Assembly: GCA_030407005.1 (NCBI GenBank)
Contig: JAUDYN010000004.1
Span: 3,534,001 to 3,598,000, forward strand
Length of the DNA stretch: 64,000 bases
Direction of reading: 5' to 3'
DNA from: Desarmillaria ectypa
Taxonomy: Eukaryota; Basidiomycota; Agaricomycetes; Agaricales; Physalacriaceae
The notes beneath the pieces were generated by a model. It saw only the letters and a list, made by a program, of their open reading frames with translations, was not told the DNA's origin and did no database searches. The position numbers and the translations under genes are program-made. Positions 47,745 through 58,484 of this stretch are shown piece after piece (positions within the stretch are counted from its first letter, which is position 1; each line of letters begins with the position of its first letter).

Positions 47745-49226
47745 TCAGAACGTATCCCGTTCCAACTCCATCTTTCTGCATTCCTCAATCAACTTTCGCA
47801 ACTCGCCCACCCCAGATGTGTCTTCCTGTTCCATTGGCGGCACTTCGTACTCCCAAGATAAATCCTCATCCTCATCCTCGTCTTCATCCTCGTCCTCTTC
47901 TTCGGCAGGTAACACCCCCAGCTCTCCCCCGGTACAATCTTCCAATTTAACACCAGCATTGTAACACGTATCCCACCATCTCTCCCATCGCTTAACCCCA
48001 TCCTCGAGCTCGTCTACATACCCGTACTCATTGGGCGGCGCACTCTCAGGCCCCCCATTTTTCTCCAACGCTGTCAGGACATTTGGACTCAGTACTCGCA
48101 CCCTGGCAAGTTTTGGGAACTTGGCCTTGTCCAGCACAGCGGTAAAGTTAGAGTCATTCGCGCGCCGAATCATTGAATCAAGCAGAGATAGTTGGGAGGC
48201 TCCGTCTTTTTTCACCGCAGTAAACGCCAATGACAAGCCATGCAGACCAACATCACGGACATTATCATGCATCATGTGACCCTCGATACGCCAGTCGGCA
48301 TTGAAACACACCGTTTCAAGGCTCGGACAGCGTTGGAGGACGAGATCCATCGCGATGGGATGCGAACAGGTCACATCAAGGAGAATGAGTTTGCTGCCAT
48401 GCACGTCCAAGACAGGTAGGATGTCGGATTGGAATGTGTTAAGCGACAGGAATCGAAGAGATGGAAGAGTCCAATTCAGGGTCTGTTCGAGGAACTGCGA
48501 GGTATTTCCGTACAAGGAAAGCTGGGTGAGGCGAGGTAAGGTGAGAATGATGGATTCGGCTGCTCCAAGTGGGGGATTATCTTCATCATCTAGGCCCTTG
48601 AGCGACCTGAAGGAGAAATGTGCTGAGGTGAGAAGAGGAAGGGATGATAACATCCAGATCAGCTTGGGGAGGCTTGAAACTGGGACGTTGAGGTTAAGGG
48701 TATGGATCGTGCGCCTCACATAGGTGCTGATGGTATTTGCGATAGGCGTAAACGCACTGCTGCTAGCTGGAAACGATATGACCATGATTTCGAGGTTAGG
48801 ACAGTGTCTGATGATGGTCGATAGCGAATCTGCCGATTCTGGTGTGAGAACGACGTCCGAGTAAGAGGTGAGGTGGAGGCGCTTGGTCCACCATCCCGGA
48901 GAAGGATCGGATTTGTTAGAGTCGAGGATGGCACAGAGACCGGCGATTTTGGACGGTCCGTTGAAGAAGAGGCCGTGGAATAAGAGTTCGTAGCCAACGC
49001 GATGGAATGTTTTGCAGGTCAAGATAATGCTCTTCTTCGTCGAATAACTGCGTCGTTGGAGCGCATTTATGGCTTCACCAGGACTGCGCAGGGACCATAA
49101 GCCAAAGGCATTACTGAACCACGCACTACATGCCATCGATGTCGGCAGCGCATGATGAAAGAGGACATCCTCGTCGGCAGCCAAAGTAAATATTGCAGAC
49201 AATATTTCAGAAGGAAGGGATTCCAT
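47745..49226 (-). CDS. F-box-like protein with leucine-rich region
   Basis: A single uninterrupted frame gives 493 aa. The N-terminus MESLPSEILSAIFTLAADED is a degenerate F-box. The next ~300 residues have irregular Leu-rich periodicity (HCPNLEIMVISFPA, LPRLTQLSLYGNTSQFLEQT, LPSLRFLSLNTFQ, RCPSLETVCFNADW), typical of agaricomycete F-box/LRR proteins. The C-terminus has a long alternating acidic repeat (EDEDEDEDED). Such proteins are usually substrate adaptors of SCF ubiquitin ligases; the substrate is unknown. It is divergent from the RRM-like gene at 49417 (190 bp). Confidence 0.78.
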   Translation of the reverse strand: MESLPSEILSAIFTLAADEDVLFHHALPTSMACSAWFSNAFGLWSLRSPGEAINALQRRSYSTKKSIILTCKTFHRVGYELLFHGLFFNGPSKIAGLCAILDSNKSDPSPGWWTKRLHLTSYSDVVLTPESADSLSTIIRHCPNLEIMVISFPASSSAFTPIANTISTYVRRTIHTLNLNVPVSSLPKLIWMLSSLPLLTSAHFSFRSLKGLDDEDNPPLGAAESIILTLPRLTQLSLYGNTSQFLEQTLNWTLPSLRFLSLNTFQSDILPVLDVHGSKLILLDVTCSHPIAMDLVLQRCPSLETVCFNADWRIEGHMMHDNVRDVGLHGLSLAFTAVKKDGASQLSLLDSMIRRANDSNFTAVLDKAKFPKLARVRVLSPNVLTALEKNGGPESAPPNEYGYVDELEDGVKRWERWWDTCYNAGVKLEDCTGGELGVLPAEEEDEDEDEDEDEDLSWEYEVPPMEQEDTSGVGELRKLIEECRKMELERDTF

Positions 49227-49416
49227 CTATACGCATTTATTTAACTTGAATGTCAATGCTGAGTATTGCATCATACCTTGGCCAGGAAAGAGCAGGAAGA
49301 GGGCGATGTTAAGAAGTCAACGTGCAAACCCAACACGGCACGCGTGTGTGGCGTGGGAAGTCTACTGCCACCGGCAATTTCTTTTGACTCCGGCCATTTT
49401 CCTGTACCCTGTGGCC

Positions 49417-50783
49417 ATGCTGAGGCATCTCTCCTCCATCGTCCGCCGTCATGGCCTGGCGAGCAGACGTTACATCTCCACCGAAGCCTTGCGCGTTGCT
49501 CGCATAGGAAAGCTTTCAGAGGGATACAATCTCAATGAAGTCCTTCGCGCAAGCAAAGCCACTCTGTCACCCATTGAGCAGATAGTCCCCGGCAAAGATC
49601 ATATCCTTATACGATTTTTCGACGAAGATCTCGCCAGGCGCTTTTGCCTCGCAAGGTCTAATGCTCACGTGAAGGATTGCGAGTATGACAGTCCAGTACC
49701 GCTCGTCTCGGCGAAAATAGCAGCCTATTGCGGTCTGGGAGCCCAACGCAAAGTCAGGCTTATCGCCGTGACGCCTTTAACCGTGGAGACTGCCCGTACT
49801 GCCCTCTCGCATTATGGGGACCCCACAGTAACAGACATCCGAATTCACAACGGCACTGCGTTCATCGACTTTGCAGATATAAATAGTGCTATCAAGGTTC
49901 GATATCCTCCTACTTATGATGGCATTGCACGCTCTTATGCATCATGATTAATGCAGGTCGTCAACTCTCCTGATGTAACGGGTCTTGTAGGTGCCAAGTT
50001 TGACTATTTCGAGACGAGCAGGCAATTCAGAGTACCTCATTTCGTTTCAAGAGAATCTGAAAAGAAACTTGATGCAAGGAGGACAGTTGTTATCAGCGAT
50101 ATTCAAGACGTTGCTAAGGTGGAGGAAGCCGTATGGTCGACTCTCGGGTCCAAGACGAGCGACAGGGTGCTAGATTCCCAAATTGTTTCGGAGCGGAACG
50201 TGAGCCAACGTTTGTGTCATCGAATCTCAACAGTTTGGTATAACCCCGTTTCTAGGCTATAGTTTTCTCGTTCTCCACGGCAATGTTTGCCGAAGAATTT
50301 AGAAAAACGTTCAGGCCTGATGGTCTAAACGTCAAGGTGACTATGGTCAGGTCGCATATGTATAAGTTGCCGGTTACAGCCGTTGGTATGGGCGCAAGTC
50401 GAACTTTGCAAATTCGCGGGCTTGGGAGCCAGGACCTAGCGCAGTTCAACCAGTTTGGTCCGGTGCTGCAGGCCGTCCAGAAGTGAGTTGGTGTCATTTC
50501 TCCCGTCCATGCTAAATAACATTCTTTCTCTAGAGACAATGTTACCGAAATCACATACAAGAGCTTCTGGGACTCCATGAATGCCCTGCTCCAGCTTGAG
50601 TCCGGCAATCATGGTGTGACTGGATTTGACGGCGCTTCAATATCCTTCTCAAAGACAGAACCTGTCACCATTGCTCCACCCCGGTTCCCTCCATCATCTG
50701 AACCATCTCCGTCATTAGGCGGCCTAGTCTTTGTTGCGAATGCCAAGTTGCTGGTTTCAGAGGCTTTACCAGAGAAGGCTTGA
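49417..50783 (+). CDS. RRM-like mitochondrial protein, paralogue A
   Basis: Four exons (49417-49896, 49957-50199, 50256-50482, 50534-50783) give 399 aa. The N-terminus MLRHLSSIVRRHGLASRRYI is basic and lacks acids, like a mitochondrial presequence. Four segments look like weak RRM folds: VARIGKLSEGYNLNEVL, VRLIAVTPLTVETARTALSH, RTVVISDIQDVAKVEEAVWS and SRTLQIRGLGSQDLAQFNQF. Each is followed by a strand such as HILIRFFDEDLARRF or TAFIDFADINSAIK. RNA binding is an inference; no RNP1/RNP2 consensus is strict. It is a paralogue of the gene at 51121-52523, with all three intron positions and phases conserved and an identical 243-nt second exon. Confidence 0.72.
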
Positions 50784-51120
50784 CGAATTCCTTGGATTAG
50801 GAAGGGTTCAAAAGTGCAGCGAGTCCTAAATCTCAGGATACTCGTCCGTTTGTCACAGAAAAGTAGATGGGCTGGATATGTTCCTCCAGTATCGGCATAA
50901 CACCATTCTCTAAAATGTCAATGTACTGCGGTGAAGGACTAAAGCTTCCTCACACTGCTTCACACTAAACTCAGAGAATAAATCTAACGAGAATCTTAAT
51001 ATCGAGGACATGTCCCAGTTCAATTCAAGATATCAACCAGATACTTTCAAGTCAAGGCCACGAACAACAGCACGGTGGCGACTGTGAACCTCATGGGCAA
51101 ATGCTTTTAAGTATACGACT
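50784..51120. other. Short region between convergent paralogues
   Basis: These 337 bp hold the two 3' flanks. No open frame, repeat or clear inverted symmetry is visible, so the head-on duplication has no obvious surviving junction sequence. Confidence 0.4.
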
Positions 51121-52523
51121 TCACGACCTCGACGGGATCGCATTTGCTTTCGCGGCCAACTCCTCCGCCTTGGCAAGGAATTCCTTCCCCTGTGCTGAAC
51201 GAGTGGGTTCCGTCTGCGGCGATAACGTAGGATGCGCGATGGTCACAGGCTCCGTATTCGGTATGTATATCGAGGCGCCGTCCAGTCCAGTAAGACTATG
51301 AGTTCCGGACTCGAGCTGGAGAAGAGCGTTCATGGCATCATGGAAAGACTTGAATGTGACTTCCATGATGTCGTCGCTAAAGCAGTCATTTATGAGGACA
51401 GTTTTGTGGCAAGTGGGAAGACCCACTCACTTCGTAACAACCTGCATCACCGGTCCAAATTGCTCAAATTGTGCTAAATCCTTGATCTGCCCATTTGTGC
51501 GAATGCACAATGTTCGGCTTCCACCGAGTCCTATGACCGAGATTGCTGGTTTATCTAGATCCAGTTTTTGCAACTTGACTTGGACGCCAAGAGTTTCGGC
51601 AGAAGGAGCGAAGTTGTTCTTAAACTCAAATGCAGCTTGAGCAGTAGCAAATTGCAAAACGATAGACTAGTACAAGTCAACTGAGTAAAATCATAGAACG
51701 AAGACGTTGAGCTCACGTTTTGGAATGCAACAACTTCATAGTCAAGTACCATAGGTTCCGTCTTCGATCCGATAGTAGACCATATAGCCTGCTCAACTTG
51801 AGGTATGACCTTAATGCCGCTGACGACAATGCCACGTCTCCCTCCATAGACAAGCTCCTTGTGTACGTGCACAAATGGAGGGTAATTGTAGGTTCGGGAA
51901 TTATTGAAGTAGTCGATGATGGTGTCCTGTAGGAGCCCCACCTTCGGCGTGCCCACAGCCTATCACGACGAGCATGTCAGACGCATTAGATAGTACCATA
52001 AACAAAAGGAAAAAACCTTAATGGAGGAGTGTATATCCGCAAACTCCAGATAGGCGGTAGCCATACCCCGCTGCTCCTTCTTCACTATTTCCGTATGGGC
52101 CATCCCATCCCAGCAATCAGCAAAGGCCTCTTTCAACAAATCCATCGTCACAGAAATGGGCAGATTCAATATGCGTATTTTCCGGAAAGCACCCAAGCCA
52201 ATATGAGCGGCGATTTTTGCCGACAGAAGTGGTGTCGGGCCCTCGTAGGTGAAAGTTTCGTCACGTTTGAATTTCGCATCGACAATACGAGCCGCGCTAG
52301 TAGTATCTGGAAACCATACAAGGAGATGGTCTTTGCTGGGTATTACTTTCTCGACAGGTATTGCTTTCGCGTTGTAGAGCGTCCTCTGGATGTCGTACCC
52401 TTCGGTAAGATTACTTATTCGTACCAGACGAGAGGGAGAGGGAGCATTCTGCACTGCCACTAAAGTCGATAGCGAGCGATGCAGGGCATGGCGCCGGAGA
52501 GCAAAGGAACAGGGCCTAAACAT
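51121..52523 (-). CDS. RRM-like mitochondrial protein, paralogue B
   Basis: Four exons (52523-52017, 51959-51717, 51666-51431, 51376-51121) give 413 aa. The N-terminus MFRPCSFALRRHALHRSLST is basic, like a mitochondrial presequence. The body parallels paralogue A: ISNLTEGYDIQRTL, VPLLSAKIAA-type PLLSAKIAAHIGLGAFRKIR, YLEFADIHSSIK, VEQAIWSTIGSKTE, and SFHDAMNALLQLESGTHSLT. Introns fall after SIK, after QN, and within the N before DDI, exactly as in A. An in-frame upstream ATG at 52613 would add 30 residues; the targeting-like start at 52523 is preferred. Function is unknown, with RNA handling in mitochondria as an inference. Confidence 0.72.
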
Positions 52524-53329
52524 ACCAGATAGTGAAAAAATGGCTGGCAGTGGTGGTCCCACGCCACAAACGCGTTCCCAAAGTGGCTGATCAACTTCAA
52601 ATTCCCAAGCCAACTTGTCCTGCTGCTCTTCACGATGACAAACCTTTGAGAAACACCCCGCTCAGCACTCGATATTCGATTCCTGTCGTCTCTGTCATCT
52701 GTGTATCATACAAACTTCGCGGACGTAATCCTCATGCAGCGCCGTACGGATAATCATTTGCCAGCAAAACGCCGACGGCGCTAACAGGCGTTAACTCACT
52801 TACAACCCTGAAGGTTCTCACTGTACTCATTTCTCCTTGGGGCTGGGCTGACAGCTTGACTCTGGTAACCGTTGTACGCATGTCGATCGGAGTTACTTTC
52901 TAACTCCTTCCTGGTAAAGAGTTGTAAAAATTGTGCGTCGCCTTCGTCACCGGTATTACGGGTCTTTCTTTACTTTCTGGCCCTACTTCTATGACTCCGC
53001 AGGGAAACTGATTCCCTCGCCGCAGCCCCGCAAAGGAGCGCCAGTCGGTTTCTTATGATAATCAGATTTGCTTTGGTTTGAGCACCGAAAGTTGTCCGCC
53101 AAACCAAAATACAGTATTGGTGATTTTCTAGTTTTTGTAATATTGTCTACCTTACTTCCGTATAATACATTTGTTATTTCTGATGGAATCCTCGTCCTTC
53201 TCAGGTGCTCCACCAAACCGGCCCGGACCGATAGAAATATAAAGCCGTGATTCGCGGCATAATCGCGCTTCTCCAGTCTTCCCCACAACTATTTTCCCCC
53301 CAGCTCTTCCAACGATTACTGAACTTGAA

Positions 53330-54633
53330 ATGGCACCCATCAAAACAGTAAGCTCGCTTGTGAACGTTTAGACCCGCTCCTTTGACGACTCTTCTCCCTA
53401 GCAATGGACACGTCTGATTCGGTTCGTAGCCGTCGAGACTTCACGTGTGCACATTGGTGAGCCTGTGGATGCCTCTTTGGATGGTGCGTTGTCGTCCGTT
53501 CTCAGTATGCATTCGATGTCTAATGTGGAATATCCATTCCAGTGGGCTTGGCTGCCCACGAAGGCAGGACTATCAAGGCTTATGAAATCATCGGTTCTGC
53601 GTTGGACCCTGCCGCTCAGGTTTCGAAGAACGTACTTACCGTGAAGCACCTCTTGACACCTCTGGCTGCAGAGGAAGTCAAGGTGGTTCGGTGCTTGGGG
53701 CTGAATTATTCAGATCACGCTGTTAGTTTTATGGTTTCTTTCGACGCTGCTTTCATTCAAGGTTAACTTCTGCATAAAAGCTCGAGGCGAAGATGGCTAA
53801 ACCACTGTGAGACCGACTGCCCGAGGTAGTTTCGCCGTAGTGACCTTGTGACTTGCTTTAGCTACCCGGTTTTGTTCTACAAACCCGTCAACTCTCTCAT
53901 CGGACCTCTGGCGCCCATCATTATCCCGCCAGCAGTCCAGCCCCCAAAGGAGCACCAGTCAGACTATGAAGTCGAGTTTACTATCGTGATTGGAAAGCCC
54001 GCGAAGGACGTCTCGGAGGAGGACGCTCTGGATTACGTCCTTGCATACACCGGGGCGAATGATGTTAGTATATTCTTTCTCACAGGTCTTCCTCCCTGTT
54101 AGTACTGACTATATTATTCTATAGGTATCTTTCCGAAAACATCAAATGATCGTGTCGCAGTGGGGATTCTCCAAAAGCTTTGGTACATTCGTTGTCTCGT
54201 TGTCTTGACCGGCTCTTTCCTGACGTCTTTCAGATAACACGAATCCATTGGGACCTTGTCTGGTCTCTGCATCGGCAATCCCTGACCCTCAGGCAGTGCC
54301 TCTCAAGTCTGTTCTAAACGGAACGCTCGTTCAAAATGGAACAACCGCGTAACTATTTGTTTTATAATTCCCTCACCCTTGGTAACCCTGACTGTCCTTT
54401 TTAGCGATCAAATTTTCAATGTCAGGCAGACGATTGCCCACCTATCCCAAGGCACTACGCTAGAGCCGGGATCGATTATCTTGACAGGTACACCGGCTGG
54501 TGTTGGATTTGTCCGAAAACCGCCTTTGTATCTCAAGGATGGCGACAACATTTCGGTGTGGGTAGGGAACGGTATCGGTACACTAGTTAACGATGTGCAA
54601 GAGGAGAAGGCGCCGGTCAAAGCAAAGCTGTGA
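53330..54633 (+). CDS. Fumarylacetoacetate-hydrolase-family enzyme
   Basis: Eight exons (53330-53347, 53402-53483, 53543-53721, 53781-53806, 53862-54063, 54125-54182, 54234-54348, 54405-54633) give 302 aa. Family signatures are KVVRCLGLNYSDHA, PVLFYKPVNSLIGP, DYEVEFTIVIGKPAKDVSEE (metal-binding acidic residues), YTGANDVSFRK and ILTGTPAGVGF. FAH-domain enzymes without the FAH N-terminal domain are often Mg-dependent hydrolases or decarboxylases of acylpyruvates or oxaloacetate; the substrate here is not determinable. All seven introns are GT-AG. The gene converges with the 2-hydroxyacid dehydrogenase (175 bp). Confidence 0.9.
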
Positions 54634-54808
54634 TAATCCACGCACGCGATAATGTATCGTAAGAGCCTAACCAATGAAATCTCCCTGGAAAAATGATAGA
54701 CTTCATCTCACGCGAGTATGAGGGTGTGAACTTATTAAGATTTGGAAAAGCTCAAGAAAAATATTTGCCTTCACGGCTATCTTTAAATTCCAGTTTATTT
54801 CTACTCGC

Positions 54809-55979
54809 CTATGCCTCTTTTCCCTTAGGCTTATTCACCGGATACCTGGGTCGGCCAGTCTCAAGGAACGTCCGTACGTTATCCAAGACTTGGCATTCAC
54901 CAACATATATCGTTCTCTACAGGCGAATTATGAGATTAATGCCTCGCTGAAGATAGCAATGACTTGCCGTAGTGAATGCACCCCAATGGGGTTGGATAAT
55001 TACCTGATTTGACTGAAGGAACCATAGACTGGGCTTGGGTTCGCCGACGAACACATCAAGGCCTGCACGCTTGATCTTACCGCTCTCAAGAGCTTGGATA
55101 AGCGCGGCCTCATCGACAATAGCCCCACGGGCGGTCTATATGGGACGTCAATACGCCAAACAAGAGAAGGGGCAATAAAATCGGCTAACGTTAACAAAGA
55201 ACGCGCCATGTTTCAATTTTGCTATACGCTCCGCGTTAAACCACTGTCTCGTTTCTGGCGTGAGGGGACAGTGCAAGCTGAGAACATCGGAGGAGGCGAG
55301 GAGGTCGTCTTCCGTAACATAAGAGATATCTAAGGTTTTCTCCTCTTCATCGCTCAATTTCGTCCGGCTGTGATAGATCACCTTCATCCCTGCGCCCTGG
55401 ACCTTCTTGGCAGTAGCTTTCGCGATCTTGCCCATGCCAAATATCCCAAAGGTCTTCCCAAAAGGATCTTCGGTCAATTCCAAATCGTCGCGCCATTTGC
55501 CGGCTCGACAGTTAGCTTCAGCTTCTGAAGTATTCCGCAGGACGGCAAGAGTGAGGAAGAGAGCCATGTCGGCGGTTGCATTGGTTACTGCAGTGGGGGT
55601 ATTAGCAGCATAGGCACCTAGATGCGAATTCAGATGCAAGTTGGAACGTGTCGGAGGGCAAATCATACATACCGTTCTCTGCCAAGAATTCAATAGGGAT
55701 GTCATCGTACCCCGCACCAGCAGATGCGAACAATCCGCACCCAGGAAAGAGAGGCCGGAGCATCTCTTCAGTGAAGGGCCCATACTTCACCGTCCCAAAT
55801 AAAACATAGCCCGCATCAAAGGGACCGTGTTCTTCACACAGTCTCTTGACTTGGCGAATCACTTGGGGATGGTCATCGGGTACGAACCAATGGACGTCAG
55901 CAACTTCTTTGAGGGCAGCGAATTCTTCGGTAGCAAAGCGAGGCGAACCGATACCCAGGACTTTTCTGCGTTGTGACAT
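54809..55979 (-). CDS. D-isomer 2-hydroxyacid dehydrogenase (glyoxylate/hydroxypyruvate reductase-like)
   Basis: Four exons (55979-55673, 55617-55190, 55135-54968, 54916-54809) give 336 aa. Motifs in order are LFASAGAGYDDIPIEFLAEN, NTPTAVTNATADMALFLTLA, TFGIFGMGKIAKATAKKV (NAD(P)-binding GxGxxA/G), CPLTPETRQWFNAE, FVNTARGAIVDEAAL (catalytic Arg in ARG), GLDVFVGEP (catalytic Glu) and IIQPHWGAFT (catalytic His). It should reduce 2-oxoacids or glyoxylate with NAD(P)H in the cytosol. The last intron (54967-54917) needs a GC donor (ACG|GCAAGT); only this restores the C-terminal VLDNVRTFLETGRP. Confidence 0.92.
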
Positions 55980-56444
55980 GGCAGTAGGACCTCAACGCCT
56001 GGAGGTAGGAGGATAGAAGTGATCACTGATAAAATACGTATCGGCCTAGATAGGTTTATCGGAGAGAAAGATAAAAATATGTTCCTGGCCAGTTCCGAAG
56101 ACCCGACGGCGAAGAGAAATGAAAGAATGATGCAAGAAATTGATACAATTCGCCAGCTGGACAAGATGGGGAGAGATAGGCAATTAGACCCTTCATTTTG
56201 AGATAGGGCATAAGTCGGCGCGATGCGGCCATTAAAAGTGGGCCATTCTCTTGCAGCGCAGGTGCATTCGTTGGTAGATGGAAGTGTAAGCAAAGGAGAG
56301 GAAGTGGGGTAAGGCAAGACGAAAAACGAACAAAGAAGACGCAGATCGTCGCCACTCGGCAACATCCGAGGGTCCGCGCCGCTCTGCCTAGCTCCTCGAA
56401 AGATAACTTGACTTCAAAATTGGCTTTGGAATGATACCCACTTC
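55980..56444. promoter_or_regulatory. Divergent upstream region of the dehydrogenase and oxidase genes
   Basis: This 465-bp stretch, plus the inserted LTR, separates two divergently transcribed oxidoreductase genes. Short frames here (such as 56019-56201) have no recognisable features. No specific binding site can be named. Confidence 0.35.
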
Positions 56445-56449
56445 AAATT

Positions 56450-56656
56450 TGTTGTAACTATTGCAGTGGGAGGCTTGCTGAGTAGAAAATACTAAATTGT
56501 TGTCTACTAGAGCTCGAGACGAGCTCCTTAAATACTACAGAATGTATCTAGAATGTTCTACTAAAGTACCTAATTATATCCTAGCATCGTGCCAAATTGA
56601 TGGTACCGAAGGTTCGGGAATCTTCCGGTACATGCTTGAAGTTGCAAATCCCAACA
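56450..56656 (+). mobile_element. Solo LTR, copy 2, inserted 8 bp before a start codon
   Basis: The 207-bp repeat starts TGTTGTAACTATTGCA and ends CAAATCCCAACA, so its ends form TGTTG...CAACA. It is flanked by perfect AAATT duplications at 56445-56449 and 56657-56661. The start codon of the FAD oxidase begins at 56665. An open frame runs from inside the LTR (ATG 56497) into the oxidase frame, so an N-terminally extended fusion is also possible. It is closely similar to copies at 42660 and 63839. Confidence 0.8.
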
Positions 56657-56664
56657 AAATTTCA

Positions 56665-58253
56665 ATGACCTCTCTGCAAGACAAGAAAGTTATCATCGTC
56701 GGGGGCGCCGTTGCTGGACTCAGCACTAGCCTTCACCTCGCTCGCTCTGGAGTTGACGTTACCGTACTCGACTACCAACCTTATGAAGAGAACGGGTATG
56801 CGCCATCCAAAGGGTGCGATGCTCCATCGGCAGATGTGAACAAGGTTTTTCGTTGCTGGTGTAAGTGCTTTGCTAGATTTCTCTATTCATTTAACCTCTC
56901 CTTTAGATGGCAAAGAAACGGAGTACCAGCATCTCGCGTTCGCAGCAAGGGAAGAATGGTTCCGGTGGAATAAGGATCTCGCAGCGACACCTGCTGAGGA
57001 CCTTCCACCCTCACTGACCCCAAACACAAAGCTGTTATATCTATCTGGCGTCCTTCGTCTTCCTTCAACGGAGTCCTCACCTATCACCCAGTTCGATCAG
57101 GATAGCCTGGCGACGCTTACACCAGAGCAAAGAAGTCACACATATATTCTATCAGAGGGTGGCGACCTCGGAGGAGAAAGCAGGAGGGTGCGTGCAGTCA
57201 ATTGGAACGGAGATGGCTTGCTGGATGTGAACGGCGGATTCACCAGAGCCGATAAGGCTTGTGCATATGCAAAGGTATGTCAATTTGAATTTCCGGTGCA
57301 CATATATTGACATCGTGCAGTACCTTGCTGGTAAGGCAGGCGTCAAGTTTATTCTTGGTCCAGAGAAAGGCAAGGTCGTCAAGATCGTTACGGAGAATAG
57401 GGACGGCCAGAAGAAGGTTACGGGTGTCAGGACGAAGGATGGCATCGTTCACACTGGCGATCTTATCATTGTTGCAGCAGGAGGCTGGACGCCGTCACTC
57501 CTCCCAGAAACTGCCGATCGTCTCGAGGCCACCGCTGGGTCCGTTATGCTCTATCAGTTCCCTCCCAAAGAGCAGGAACCTGAGCTCTGGTCGAAGTACT
57601 CTCCAGAGAACTTCCTCGTCTGGTCATGGGGACTTGGCGGTGCCAGCCCCATTGGTAAAGTGTATGGCTTTCCAATCACTGAGGATGGGTTATTTAAAGT
57701 GGGATATCGTGGTTTGAAGGTACGTATGCAATATTGCCCATTAAAGATTACGCTAACCAGCATACAGTACACCAACTTCGCGGACCATCCATCTGAACCT
57801 GGGCTGCGCATCTCCGTGCCCAAGACGGAGTATACTGATGTCAAGGAGACACGGGTACCACTCGTCGCAGTTGAACTGATCAAGGACACGCTCCGAAAGC
57901 TGTTCCCAGACATTGCCAAAAAGGCGACGGTCGCGAGCACGCGCCTGTGCTGGTACTGCGATAGCCTCGACAACAACTTCCTTATCGATTACGTGCCAAG
58001 TTATGGGAAAAGCCTATTCGTCGTGAGTGGTGGGAGCGGTCATATGTTCAAATTCCTGCCGAATCTTGGGAGGAAAGTCATTGATGCGCTCCTGGAGAAT
58101 GAGACGGGGTATACGAAGCTATGGAAATGGCCTCAGCCGGATAAGGAGAGGATTCCATGGATTGAGAAGACGAATGGCTTGCAAGAGGGTGAGCTGGGAC
58201 CAAGGGTGTTACGGAAAGTGGTCCTCGCGGAGGAACCAGATTTGACTATCTGA
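56665..58253 (+). CDS. FAD-dependent amine/amino-acid oxidase (sarcosine/pipecolate/fructosyl-amino-acid oxidase-like)
   Basis: Four exons (56665-56860, 56907-57274, 57321-57719, 57768-58253) give 482 aa. The N-terminal dinucleotide-binding motif is KKVIIVGGAVAGLSTSLHLA then VTVLD. A second FAD-side strand is GDLIIVAAGGWTPSL. The C-terminal RLCWYCDSLDNNFLIDYVPS and SGGSGHMFKFLPNLG are typical of the monomeric sarcosine oxidase / L-pipecolate / fructosyl-amino-acid oxidase family; the Cys in RLCWY aligns with the Cys that binds FAD covalently in sarcosine oxidase (family knowledge). It would oxidise a secondary amine and release hydrogen peroxide. The substrate is unknown, and no C-terminal SKL-type peroxisomal signal is seen (ends EEPDLTI). 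The start follows LTR insertion by 8 bp. Confidence 0.88.
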
Positions 58254-58484
58254 CGTCATTGAAATCCAATGTCTGTGGCTGTGCGAAATCGCGATTTTTC
58301 GGGTCGCCAATCGTCTCGAGTTCGGCTAACTGAGGGCGAGTGTAGCCAAGGAACGGCCCCCCCCCACACGGTGAGAGGGACCCAGGTGGATTGCGTTGCG
58401 TATGAGTTGCTAAGATGCTAATGGAAGGAAAGAGGAGGGACTGAAAGGAGTGATAAGAGAAGAAAAGGTTGAGATCAAGATGGA
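58254..58484. other. 3' flank of oxidase and boundary to the retroelement
   Basis: This sequence is CpG-rich and unlike the element beyond 58.5 kb. It contains a run of C residues near 58360. No gene is visible. Confidence 0.4.

Noticed and set aside
54693..54950. Plus-strand frame of 85 codons
   Set aside because: Antisense to the last exon and 3' flank of the 2-hydroxyacid dehydrogenase.
56497..56664. Continuous frame from the LTR into the FAD oxidase as the native N-terminus
   Set aside because: The same peptide is encoded by the unrelated LTR copy at 42704, so it is transposon sequence. The native start is most likely ATG 56665, though fusion translation is raised as a finding.
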